NCBI RefSeq assembly: GCF_016278775.1
Contig: NZ_JADQBF010000013.1
Location: 102,402-166,401 of the forward strand
Direction: 5' to 3'
Length of the DNA: 64,000 bases
From: Demequina sp.
GTDB taxonomy: Bacteria > Actinomycetota > Actinomycetes > Actinomycetales > Demequinaceae
Below, piece by piece: positions 29,536 through 37,906 of the stretch. The position numbers were made by a program, and so were the translations under genes. The notes beneath the pieces were generated by a model. The model did no database searches. It saw only the letters and a list, made by a program, of their open reading frames with translations, and was not told where the DNA came from. Position 1 is the stretch's first letter. Each line of letters opens with the position of its first letter.

Positions 29536-30776
29536 GTGTGGGCCTCCTGATGAGGAATTGTCACGTGCACGCGCCAACCGTGCTCCCAAGGACCCGCGTC
29601 GACCGTGCCCCCGAAGAGCTCCACGCGCTCTCTCATGCCCACCAGGCCGAGGCCAGCGCCGTCCGACTCAGGAGCAGGCACCACGCCCCCCTGGTCGGAA
29701 ATCGTCACTTCCCAGTGGTTCGGGTGGTGGTGGAGTTCCACGGCGACTCCGGCAGTGCCCGGCGCGTGGCGAAGCACGTTGGTGAGCGACTCTTGCACCA
29801 CCCGATACAGCGCCAAGCGCAATCCGGTGTCGGCCGGGGGCTCGAGGCGCAGCCCTTCTGCCCGCACCGGCAGGCCCGCGGTACGGAAACGATCAATGAG
29901 GCCGACGAGGTCATCACCCTGGCCCGTCGGTTCGAGCGGAGCATCATCGTCGGCCAACGCCCCCAGCACTCGTCGCATGTCCCGCAGCGCCGCCCTACCG
30001 GTAGACGTCAACTCTGTGAGCGCAGCTCGCGACCGTTCCGGGGCGCGGTCAAGCGCGACGGACGCACCGTCGGCCAACGTGATCATCACCGACAGGCTGT
30101 GCGCGACCACGTCGTGCATCTCCCTGGCGATCCTGCTGCGCTCGGCCGCCCTGGCCAATTGCGCCTGCCGGTCGCGATCCTTGGCTAGCGCGTTCGCTCG
30201 TTCCATCAGGTCGGCAAGGTGTTCGCGCCTGCTGCGCACGCTGTTGCCAATCGCCATTGCGGCGAGGGTGAAGATCAGCACCTGAGCGGTCGTCCCCACC
30301 CGATCATCGGTGACCATGTAGGTGCCGTCGTCGCCTCGCACCATGACATCGGCGCTCTCCTGCTCCCATACCCATACCGCAGTCACCAGCACCGCAAAGG
30401 ACACCGCCGCCGTCAGCCATGCAGTACCTGCACGACGCGAGGTCGCCACGGCATACAACGCGAACGCCAGGGCAAGTTCCAGACCGCCGAGCGACCCTGT
30501 GAGAGCGAGCGAGAGCACCCCCACACTCACCACAACGCTTGTCACGACAACAGGCCGTGGACGCCGCCACACCAGAGCCGTGGCGGCGGCAACAGCGAAC
30601 CCCATACCGACGGCGACCGAGCGCGACGCGCCAGTGCCAACATCGGAGGTGCCCACCACCACCACGACGAGCGCCACCACCACAGCGTCCATCGCGCGGG
30701 GACGCGTCACAAAGAAGCGACGAACCGGGCCCAATCGCCGAGAGTTCAACTCGGTGAAGGGCCCGGTCTCGGTCAC
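29532..30776 (-). CDS. DesK/NarL-type sensor histidine kinase
   Basis: This 414-residue membrane kinase has about five or six hydrophobic segments between residues 28 and 180, a HisKA_3 dimerisation domain with the phosphoacceptor His221 in EMHDVVAHSLSV, and a C-terminal HATPase (GLGLVGMRERV near the end). No large sensory domain is present; a short outer loop (about 138-162) with several acidic residues may sense a signal at the membrane. The start is GTG with GAGAGAG upstream. It follows the permease gene by 35 bases. Confidence 0.92.
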   Translation of the reverse strand: MTETGPFTELNSRRLGPVRRFFVTRPRAMDAVVVALVVVVVGTSDVGTGASRSVAVGMGFAVAAATALVWRRPRPVVVTSVVVSVGVLSLALTGSLGGLELALAFALYAVATSRRAGTAWLTAAVSFAVLVTAVWVWEQESADVMVRGDDGTYMVTDDRVGTTAQVLIFTLAAMAIGNSVRSRREHLADLMERANALAKDRDRQAQLARAAERSRIAREMHDVVAHSLSVMITLADGASVALDRAPERSRAALTELTSTGRAALRDMRRVLGALADDDAPLEPTGQGDDLVGLIDRFRTAGLPVRAEGLRLEPPADTGLRLALYRVVQESLTNVLRHAPGTAGVAVELHHHPNHWEVTISDQGGVVPAPESDGAGLGLVGMRERVELFGGTVDAGPWEHGWRVHVTIPHQEAHT

Positions 30777-30811
30777 GATGTCACTCTCTCATACTGCCTG
30801 TTCACGACGCG

Positions 30812-31660
30812 TCAGGCGTCCCGGCGACGCAGCATGATGGCGGCGACGGCACCCAATACGAGCACCCACGCGACCAGCACGGCGTAGCCCTCCCACGGCG
30901 ACAGGTGTGCGCCCTTGGTAATGGCATCGGTCGCCTCGAGCGTCTCCGCATCAAAGAGCAGCCTGCGCCCAGCGCTTGACGGAAGGAAGGGGCTGATCAG
31001 TTCGATGGCCCGCACCGGGATGAGCATGAGGACGTTCTCGATCACCAAGAGCAAGGCGATCACCGCGGTGAGCGCGGCGGCGCTGTGCCTCAGCAGAGCT
31101 CCGATGGCGAAGGCGAACGCCGCGATGGCCATGAGGTAGAGCGGGAGCCCGACGGTCATCCGCAGGGTCTCTCCATTCGTCAGGTCGAACGTCGCGCCCA
31201 GGTCCTCGTGCCACGGCATCGTCGCAACGTACGACAGCGCCATCGATACGAGTGAGATCCCCGCGACCACGCCGCTGAGCACGAATGCCTTGGCGGTGAG
31301 GACGGGCACGCGCCGCGGCACGGCCGCGAGCGTCGACCGGATCATTCCCGTCGAGTACTCGCCCGCAATCGTGAGGACCCCCAGCACCGCGATCGCGAGT
31401 TGAGCCATTTGGTAACCGGCACTCAGCAACTGTGCGGTGTTCATCGGACCTGAGCCCGCATCCACCGCCTCGATCGAGGAGCCCCACGCGGCGAGCATGC
31501 TGATTCCGACCATGACGCCTACGGTCGCCACGAGGGTCCAGATCGTAGAACGGACGGTCCAGAACTTGATCCACTCGGAGTGGACGGTCCTACCGAACGA
31601 CTGAGGTCGGACGGCGACCGATGGTTGAAAACGGACGGGGGTTGCGGTTGCGGCGGTCAT
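30812..31660 (-). CDS. ABC-2 type transporter permease
   Basis: This 282-residue protein has a cytoplasmic N-terminus containing SEWIKFWTVRSTIW, the typical start of ABC-2 permeases, and six membrane helices. GEYSTGMIRSTLAAVPRRVPVL follows the second helix (quoted as two parts, GEYSTGMIR and STLAAVPRR) and is the usual coupling segment. It forms a simple exporter with the ATPase encoded upstream, overlapping it by four bases. The substrate is unknown; lipid, antibiotic or peptide export is typical for this group. Confidence 0.9.
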   Translation of the reverse strand: MTAATATPVRFQPSVAVRPQSFGRTVHSEWIKFWTVRSTIWTLVATVGVMVGISMLAAWGSSIEAVDAGSGPMNTAQLLSAGYQMAQLAIAVLGVLTIAGEYSTGMIRSTLAAVPRRVPVLTAKAFVLSGVVAGISLVSMALSYVATMPWHEDLGATFDLTNGETLRMTVGLPLYLMAIAAFAFAIGALLRHSAAALTAVIALLLVIENVLMLIPVRAIELISPFLPSSAGRRLLFDAETLEATDAITKGAHLSPWEGYAVLVAWVLVLGAVAAIMLRRRDA

Positions 31661-32616
31661 CGCGATGCTCCTTGGTTTGCCGGCTCGGCGCCGGAGATGG
31701 TTTCGGTGCCGAAGGCAGTCGAGTGGTACTCGACCTCGTCGGCTGTCAACTGCAGGTAGGCGTCCTCGAGGGAGCTGCTTACCGGCGTCAGTTCGTGCAG
31801 TGAGAGTCCCGCCGATGCGGCGGCATCTCCCACCTGTTCGGCCGACCTGCCCATGACCTCCAGCAGGCCGGGCTCGGTGGCGATGACGGCTGCCCCTGCA
31901 TGGCGCAGCAGCTCCTCGAGTGCGTCGGCCTGCGGGCTGCGCACGCGCACCTTCGCCCCGGAGGCTCCGGCGACAACGTCCGCTACCGGCGCATCGGCCA
32001 GCACGCGGCCACGGCCCACCACGATGAGGTGGTCCGCAGTGAGGGCCATTTCACTCATCAAGTGGGAAGACAGGAAGACGGTGCGGCCCTGGCTCGCCAG
32101 GTACTTGGTGAGGTTGCGCACCCACAGCACGCCCTCTGGGTCCAGCCCGTTGACGGGCTCGTCGAGAATGAGCGTCTGCGGATCGCCCAACAGGGCCGAT
32201 GCGATGCCAAGTCGCTGCCCCATCCCGAGCGAGAAGCCACCCACACGCTTGTTGGCGACAGAAGTGAGCCCGGTCATCTCGATGACCTCGTCGACGCGCT
32301 TGGTAGAGATGCCGTGCGTGGCGGCCATCGCGCGAAGGTGGTTGCGCGCTGTCCGGCCCGTGTGCACTGCCTTGGCGTCCAAGAGCACCCCTACTTCTTG
32401 CAAGGGAGCCCGGTGCTGCGAGTAGTGGCGGCCGTTCACTGTCACCGCGCCATCGCTGGGACGGTCAAGTCCCACCACCATGCGCATCGTCGTCGACTTG
32501 CCTGCGCCGTTGGGGCCTAAGAAGCCGGTTACGCGGCCTGGGTGGACGGTGAACGACATGTCGTCCACCGCAGTCGTGGGGCCATATCGCTTGGTGAGCC
32601 CTTGTGCCTCGATCAT
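31657..32616 (-). CDS. ABC transporter ATPase (DrrA/CcmA type)
   Basis: This 319-residue ATPase has Walker A FLGPNGAGKST (about 32-42), Q-loop LLDAKAVHTGRTARNHL, signature FSLGMGQRLGIA (the LGMGQ form seen in this exporter group) and Walker B LILDEPVNGLDPEG. A C-terminal domain (about 225-319) follows, as in DrrA-like proteins. GGGAGGAA precedes the ATG. It is the first gene of a four-gene operon (ATPase, permease, kinase, regulator), the pattern of self-regulated resistance or envelope-stress exporters. Confidence 0.93.
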   Translation of the reverse strand: MIEAQGLTKRYGPTTAVDDMSFTVHPGRVTGFLGPNGAGKSTTMRMVVGLDRPSDGAVTVNGRHYSQHRAPLQEVGVLLDAKAVHTGRTARNHLRAMAATHGISTKRVDEVIEMTGLTSVANKRVGGFSLGMGQRLGIASALLGDPQTLILDEPVNGLDPEGVLWVRNLTKYLASQGRTVFLSSHLMSEMALTADHLIVVGRGRVLADAPVADVVAGASGAKVRVRSPQADALEELLRHAGAAVIATEPGLLEVMGRSAEQVGDAAASAGLSLHELTPVSSSLEDAYLQLTADEVEYHSTAFGTETISGAEPANQGASR

Positions 32617-32831
32617 TGTTCCTCCCTAGATGTGTCCCCGAAGGGCGATACCTCCACGCTAGGGATGCTGGTATTCGTGCGGCACCGTCCCGCGGATGAT
32701 CTTCACGCGGCGGCGGCGTACGACCTAAGGATGAGAACTCAGCCCTTGGTGGGACCCGGGGCACGGCGCGCGAGCAGTGCACTGAGTGGAAGCGCCTGGC
32801 ACCTGAGAGTGCCGCGCGCAATACTGGGCGC
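32617..32831. promoter_or_regulatory. Divergent intergenic region, ABC operon and mgsA
   Basis: These 215 bases hold no gene I can support. On the plus strand AATACT (32820-32825) is six bases before the mgsA ATG, so mgsA is probably leaderless, although the first base deviates from TANNNT. For the minus-strand ABC operon a TAGCGT lies some 40-45 bases before the start, without a convincing -35. Confidence 0.45.
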
Positions 32832-33305
32832 ATGGCCACATCCAGCGCGAAACGCACCAACAGAGCCCAGCGTCACATCGCGCTCGTGGCGCACGACAAC
32901 AAGAAGGTCGAACTCCTTGAGTGGGCCAGCTTCAACGTCGCCACGCTCTCGAACCATCAGTTGTATGCGACAGGCACCACAGGGACGATGCTTCAGTACG
33001 AGTTGGGCCTCAAGGTCAACCTGTTTCTGTCGGGGCCGGTGGGCGGTGACCAACAGATCGGCGCCAAGATCGCCGAAGGCAGTATCGACACCCTCATCTT
33101 CTTTTGGGATCCGCTCGAGGCTCAGCCGCACGATCCAGACGTCAAGGCCTTGTTGCGCATCGGCGCCGTCTGGAACATCCCCATGGCCTCGAACGTGGCC
33201 ACGGCGGACTTTCTCATCTCGTCACCGCTGTTCGCGCAGCCGTACGACCGTGCCGTGCCAGATCTGGGCGACCGCGATTGGGCGACGCTACGCGACTCCC
33301 ACTAA
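32832..33305 (+). CDS. mgsA: Methylglyoxal synthase
   Basis: This 157-residue cytoplasmic enzyme converts dihydroxyacetone phosphate to methylglyoxal and phosphate, bypassing lower glycolysis when phosphate is short. Family residues are present: ALVAHDNKK with His21 and Asp22, the phosphate loop ATGTTG (46-51), the catalytic Asp73 in [10 protein letters not shown], and [20 protein letters not shown] with Asp94 and His101. Residues 1-14 are a basic extension. No ribosome site is visible. Neighbouring sucrose phosphorylase and pyruvate kinase fit a sugar-overflow role, but that is inference. Confidence 0.94.
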   Translation: MATSSAKRTNRAQRHIALVAHDNKKVELLEWASFNVATLSNHQLYATGTTGTMLQYELGLKVNLFLSGPVGGDQQIGAKIAEGSIDTLIFFWDPLEAQPHDPDVKALLRIGAVWNIPMASNVATADFLISSPLFAQPYDRAVPDLGDRDWATLRDSH

Positions 33306-33346
33306 GGCGGCGCGACGCCCTGGGGTTGGGAGCACCTCACCAGGCG

Positions 33347-34843
33347 CTACCGCAGCACCGGAGGGTTGGCGAGCAGATCATCTGAACGACCCTCGACACC
33401 CTCGTAGGACCAGGTGAGGGTGACAGAAGCGTCGCTGACATCGACAGTGAGTTCCGCCCAGTCTTCCCAATCCTTCCAGTGCAGGGTGAGCGTCGAGCCA
33501 TCCTCTGACATCCCGAACACGTGGTCGCCGTCAAAGACCGCGAACGCACTTCGGAACGCACACAACGCCATCAGGGCCTTGACGACGGGCCTCTTGAGGT
33601 CGGAGGCGATCTCGTCCCACGCGTAGTAGTGGCGATTGATGTCGCGGCCGATGCCGGTGCGCTCCAGGAGTTCCACGTCGTTGCTGCCTGCCAGCGCCCC
33701 CACGTAGTACACCTGCGGGATTCCAGGAACGAAGAACTGGATGGCGCGGGCAGCAAGGTAGGCATGGTCGTCAGCACCGACGGCATCGTAGAAGGTGCAA
33801 TTCACCTGGTAGAGGTCGAGATTCGAGGCGGCAGCCCCCGTCGCTGCGGCGCTCGAACCTCCCGACATGGCATGCATGGTGGTCACGAGTGCGTCGATAG
33901 CCTCCGGGGGCAACAGCCCAGGGCTTTCGGGGTCGGATTGATCAGCCCCCACGTCGATCACGCCGATGCCGTCGTGGGTGTCGAGCACCGTGACGGCGTT
34001 GTCGGGGCGCACCGTAAGCCACTCGTGGAGAGCGGTGGCGTCGCCCGTGTACAAGGCGTGGAGCACCAAAGGGGGCAAGGCGAAATCGTAGACGCGGTCC
34101 ACGGCACGACCGATCTCGATCTGGCGGCGATAGTACGAGTGCACCTCCACGAGTACTTCGAGGTCTCTGGCGTGAGCCTTCGACGTGAAGTCGGCGATGA
34201 ACCGGAACGTGTCCTCCGTCATGAAGCAGGAGGTTCCCCTGGTCTTGATGGCGTAGCCAACGGCATCGAGGCGCACCACGTTGGCCCCCGATGCGGCAGC
34301 GGCGTCAAGGATGGTGTCGAGGTAACGCAGCGTGACGGGATGGGTGACGTCGATGTCGATCTGCTGGGGTGTGAAAGTCGTCCAGACCAGCCTCAGTTCG
34401 CCGTCGACGCGATAGGGCGTGAAGGGAAGCCCAGGTCGGGGTCGGTAGATCTTGGTCAGCTCCTCCTCGCTGACGCCGTCAGGGAACACCGTCGACATCG
34501 TGAGAAACATGCCGTCGTGCTCCGACGCCGATCCCCGGTCGAGCCAACCGGTGAAAGCGGCTGAGGAACTCGACACGTGGTTGACAATGATGTCAACCAT
34601 CACGTCGCCCCCATCGCTGAGCGCAACCAGGTCCTCCCACGTGCCCAACCTCGGATCCACCTGGGTGTGATCGACGGGGTCGAATCCAGCGTCGGCGCCG
34701 TCAAAGGGAGTGAAGAACGGCAAGACGTGCACGCCCCCGAATGCCCCCGCCCACGGTTCGCTCGCCATCACCTTCGCCAGGCCTTGGAGGTCACCCGCGA
34801 GTCTGTCGGCGTAGGTGATGAGTTGGACGGCATTGCGCGTCAT
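33347..34843 (-). CDS. Sucrose phosphorylase (GH13 subfamily 18)
   Basis: This 498-residue enzyme closely resembles the bifidobacterial sucrose phosphorylase along its length and lacks a signal peptide. It uses phosphate to split sucrose into glucose 1-phosphate and fructose. Catalytic residues line up: nucleophile Asp193 in RLDAVGY, acid/base Glu233 in EVHSYY, and Asp291 in LDTHDG. Phosphate and acceptor loops YRPRPGLPF and DLYQVNCTFY are present. Sucrose 6F-phosphate phosphorylase is the alternative. ATG at 34843 has GGGGAG eight bases upstream. Confidence 0.93.
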   Translation of the reverse strand: MTRNAVQLITYADRLAGDLQGLAKVMASEPWAGAFGGVHVLPFFTPFDGADAGFDPVDHTQVDPRLGTWEDLVALSDGGDVMVDIIVNHVSSSSAAFTGWLDRGSASEHDGMFLTMSTVFPDGVSEEELTKIYRPRPGLPFTPYRVDGELRLVWTTFTPQQIDIDVTHPVTLRYLDTILDAAAASGANVVRLDAVGYAIKTRGTSCFMTEDTFRFIADFTSKAHARDLEVLVEVHSYYRRQIEIGRAVDRVYDFALPPLVLHALYTGDATALHEWLTVRPDNAVTVLDTHDGIGVIDVGADQSDPESPGLLPPEAIDALVTTMHAMSGGSSAAATGAAASNLDLYQVNCTFYDAVGADDHAYLAARAIQFFVPGIPQVYYVGALAGSNDVELLERTGIGRDINRHYYAWDEIASDLKRPVVKALMALCAFRSAFAVFDGDHVFGMSEDGSTLTLHWKDWEDWAELTVDVSDASVTLTWSYEGVEGRSDDLLANPPVLR

Positions 34844-34951
34844 GGCTACCACTCCCCTTGTGCCACCGACGCCCCGTTGCGGCGGTTCGCTGGCGCTCTC
34901 ACGCCCTCACCTCCACTGTAGGACGCTGCCAGCCTCAATGCCCAAAAAAGC

Positions 34952-34979
34952 AGGCCCGCCGACGCGAGTCGGCGGGCCT
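34952..34979 (-). terminator. pyk intrinsic terminator
   Basis: A perfect 12-bp stem (34952-34963 with 34968-34979), four-base loop, followed on the minus strand by GC and six U. It is a textbook Rho-independent terminator 17 bases after the pyk stop, and the only one here with a full U-run. Confidence 0.9.
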
Positions 34980-34996
34980 TAGTACATGCGGCGGCG

Positions 34997-36415
34997 TTAG
35001 TTGCGCACCTCACCCACCTTGTGCACAAAGATGGAGTTCGTGGTGCCGGGAATGCCCACGGGGGTGCCACACACGACGATGATGTACTCGCCATCGACCG
35101 CGCGCCCAGTTTGCTTCAGCAGCGAGTCAACGTTCTCCACCATCTCGTCGGTGTTCTCGGCCTTCGCCACAATCTCCGACCTGACGCCCCACGACAACGC
35201 CAGTCGCTTGTGGGTCTTGGCGTTTGGCGTCAGCGCGATCATGGGCGTCTCTGGACGCAGGCGAGCCATGCGCTGCGCCGAGTCACCTGACTGCGTGAAC
35301 GTCACGATGTACTTGATGTCGAGCTTTTCCGAGATGTCTGAGGCCGCGTGCGTGATCGCTCCGGCACGGGTCTTGGGCACGGCCGTGTAGGGCGCCATGC
35401 GGTGGCGGCCCTTCTGCTCCGTGTTCTCGATGATGCGGGCCATCGTCTCGACCGTGATGATCGGGAACTCGCCGATCGAGGTCTCTCCCGACAGCATGAC
35501 GGCGTCCGCACCATCAAGGATGGCGTTCGCGCAGTCGGACGTCTCGGCACGGGTCGGGACGGGCGAGTACGTCATGGACTCGAGCACCTGCGTGGCCACG
35601 ATGACGGGCTTGGCCTGCGCCCGGCACATGTCGATCGCCAGCTTCTGGACGAGCGGCACCTCTTCGAGCGGCAGTTCGACACCCAGGTCACCGCGAGCCA
35701 CCATCACTCCGTCGAACGCATCGACGATCTCTTCGAGGTTGGCAACCGCTTGCGGCTTCTCCACCTTGGCGATGACCGGCAATGTGATGCCCTCCTCCGC
35801 CATGATGCGCGCCACGTCCGCGTAGTCGGCGGCCGAACGCACGAACGACAGCGCAATGAAGTCCGCACCAAGCTTGAGGGCCCAGCGCAGGTCTTCCTCG
35901 TCCTTGTCGGACAGCGCGGGGACCGACACGGCTACGCCAGGAAGGTTGATGCCCTTGTTGTTGGACACCGGTCCGGGGACGACGACTTTGGTGACCACAT
36001 CGGTGTCGGTGACCTCGATCACTTCGAGGCGCACCTTGCCGTCGTCAATCAGCAGGGCATCGCCCACGTTGCAGTCACCAGGAAGGCCCTTGAACGTGGT
36101 ACCGCAAATGTCCCTGGTGCCAACGACGTCACGGGTGGTGATCGTGAAAACGTCGCCCACGGCGAGTTCGTGAGGTCCGTCCGCGAACTTCTCCAACCGA
36201 ATCTTGGGTCCCTGCAGATCCACGAGCACGGCGACGTTGCGGCCCGCTTCGTCGGCGGCCTTCCGGACATTGTCGTAGACGGCTTGGTGCTCTTCCGTGC
36301 TGCCATGTGAGCGATTGATGCGGGCGACGTCCATGCCAGCATCCACCAGCTTGCGCATGTTCTTCAGGGACGACGTCGCCGGGCCGATGGTGCAGACGAT
36401 CTTGGCGTTTCGCAT
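34997..36415 (-). CDS. pyk: Pyruvate kinase
   Basis: This 472-residue enzyme makes pyruvate and ATP from phosphoenolpyruvate. It has KIVCTIGPA at the start, the active-site KVEKPQAVANLEEIVDAFDG (split as KVEKPQAV and EEIVDAFDG), MVARGDLGVELP, and VIVATQVLESM, followed by a C-terminal allosteric domain from about 350. I chose the ATG at 36415; a TTG three codons earlier overlaps a TAGGTT box seven bases before the ATG, which suggests a leaderless start. It follows gltD by 21 bases but appears to have its own promoter. Confidence 0.96.
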   Translation of the reverse strand: MRNAKIVCTIGPATSSLKNMRKLVDAGMDVARINRSHGSTEEHQAVYDNVRKAADEAGRNVAVLVDLQGPKIRLEKFADGPHELAVGDVFTITTRDVVGTRDICGTTFKGLPGDCNVGDALLIDDGKVRLEVIEVTDTDVVTKVVVPGPVSNNKGINLPGVAVSVPALSDKDEEDLRWALKLGADFIALSFVRSAADYADVARIMAEEGITLPVIAKVEKPQAVANLEEIVDAFDGVMVARGDLGVELPLEEVPLVQKLAIDMCRAQAKPVIVATQVLESMTYSPVPTRAETSDCANAILDGADAVMLSGETSIGEFPIITVETMARIIENTEQKGRHRMAPYTAVPKTRAGAITHAASDISEKLDIKYIVTFTQSGDSAQRMARLRPETPMIALTPNAKTHKRLALSWGVRSEIVAKAENTDEMVENVDSLLKQTGRAVDGEYIIVVCGTPVGIPGTTNSIFVHKVGEVRN

Positions 36416-36422
36416 GTTCTCC

Positions 36423-36428
36423 AACCTA
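36423..36428 (-). promoter_or_regulatory. Leaderless -10 box of pyk
   Basis: TAGGTT, seven bases, ATG. The spacer contains GGAGA, which could also act as a close ribosome site, so a very short leader is possible. Confidence 0.5.
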
Positions 36429-36436
36429 GGGGGTAT

Positions 36437-37906
36437 TTAGGCCCGCAGCGCGAGGGTTCTCGCGGTCACGGGTGCTGGCAACTCGGTGTTGCCGGTGAGG
36501 TATGTATCGATAGCGGCCGCTGCGGCCCTGCCTTCGGCAATGGCCCACACCACGAGCGACTGGCCGCGGCCGGCGTCGCCAGCGACGAATACGCCGTCAA
36601 CTGCGGTCGCGAACTGGTCATTGCGCGCGACGGTGCCGCGAGGGGTGAAGCCGATGTGTTCAAGTTGCCCGAGCGTGTCTCTGTGAGGCCCTGTGAAACC
36701 CATCGAGAGGAGCACGAGATCCGCGGGGATCTCCTCTTCCGTGCCAGGCGCAGGGCCGCGGGTGCCGTCAGGCATGATCTGGGTACGCGACAGGCGCAGG
36801 GTCGTCACGTGCTCGTCCTCATCTGCAAGGAACTCAACGCTGGAGGCGAGGAACTTGCGCTCGCCTCCCTCTTCGTGAGAGCTCGAGACGTCGAACAGCA
36901 TGGGGTGGGTTGGCCAAGGTTGGGACTTCGGGTCCCTTTGCTCGGGAGGTTGCACACCGATGGCGAGCGTCGTGACCGACTTGGCTCCTTGCCTCAGCGC
37001 CGTGCCGAGGCAGTCCGAGCCGGTGTCGCCGCCGCCGATGATGATCACGTGCTTGTCCTTTGCGGTGATCTGACGCTCGACGGTATCGCCCGCTGCCACC
37101 TTGTTGCTCTGGGTGAGGTACGGCATCGCAAAGTGGATGCCCCGGTATCGTCTCCCAGGAATCGGCAGATCACGCGGGACGGTGGACCCAGTGCAAATCA
37201 GCACGGCGTCATAGCGGGCTCGAAGGTCGTCCCACCTGATGTCCTTGCCGATCTCGACGGAGGTACGGAAACGCGTCCCCTCGGCCTCCATCTGCTCGAC
37301 GCGGCGGTCGATGTGGATCTTCTCCATCTTGAAGTCGGGCACGCCGTATCGCATGAGCCCGCCGATGCGGTCGTCCTTTTCGAAGACGGCGACGGTGTGG
37401 CCAGCCCTCGTGAGTTGTTGAGCTGCGGCCAGACCCGAGGGACCCGATCCCACGACGGCGACTGTTCTGCCAGTCTGACGGCCCGGCTCAAGTGGCTTGA
37501 CCGTGCCGCGTTCGAACGCCTCGTCGATGATCGAGACCTCAATGTTCTTGATGGTCACGGCAGGCTGGTTGATGCCCAGTACGCAGCTTGTCTCACACGG
37601 GGCCGGGCAGATGCGGCCCGTGAACTCGGGAAAGTTGTTGGTCGCGTGAAGGCGGTCAATGGCGTCGTCCCATTGCCCGCGCCACACCAAGTCGTTCCAC
37701 TCGGGAATGAGGTTGCCCAGGGGGCATCCTTGGTGGCAGAACGGGATGCCGCAGTCCATGCAACGGCTCGCCTGCCGGGTGAGCGCCTCGGGATCCTTGT
37801 CGAGTTCGTCCTTGACATACTTCCAGTCGAGAAGCCTCACAGGCACAGGACGGCTCTTAGGGAGCTCCCTTTCGCGATGCTTCAGAAATCCACGTGGGTC
37901 AGCCAC
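36437..37906 (-). CDS. gltD: Glutamate synthase small subunit
   Basis: This 489-residue flavoprotein passes electrons from NADPH to the large subunit. N-terminal cysteine clusters [15 protein letters not shown] and CPAPCETSC bind 4Fe-4S centres. The FAD motif is [12 protein letters not shown] (about 150) and the NADPH motif is [13 protein letters not shown] (about 290). C-terminal [15 protein letters not shown] closes the FAD site. The GTG start overlaps the gltB stop by eight bases, so translation is coupled. Together they make two glutamate from glutamine and 2-oxoglutarate. Confidence 0.96.
   Translation of the reverse strand: MADPRGFLKHRERELPKSRPVPVRLLDWKYVKDELDKDPEALTRQASRCMDCGIPFCHQGCPLGNLIPEWNDLVWRGQWDDAIDRLHATNNFPEFTGRICPAPCETSCVLGINQPAVTIKNIEVSIIDEAFERGTVKPLEPGRQTGRTVAVVGSGPSGLAAAQQLTRAGHTVAVFEKDDRIGGLMRYGVPDFKMEKIHIDRRVEQMEAEGTRFRTSVEIGKDIRWDDLRARYDAVLICTGSTVPRDLPIPGRRYRGIHFAMPYLTQSNKVAAGDTVERQITAKDKHVIIIGGGDTGSDCLGTALRQGAKSVTTLAIGVQPPEQRDPKSQPWPTHPMLFDVSSSHEEGGERKFLASSVEFLADEDEHVTTLRLSRTQIMPDGTRGPAPGTEEEIPADLVLLSMGFTGPHRDTLGQLEHIGFTPRGTVARNDQFATAVDGVFVAGDAGRGQSLVVWAIAEGRAAAAAIDTYLTGNTELPAPVTARTLALRA

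Noticed and set aside
33316..33346. Bidirectional terminator between mgsA and sucrose phosphorylase
   Set aside because: A bulged stem can be drawn (CGCCCTGG with CCAGGCG), but it overlaps the last codon of the phosphorylase gene and has no U-run, so I did not call it.
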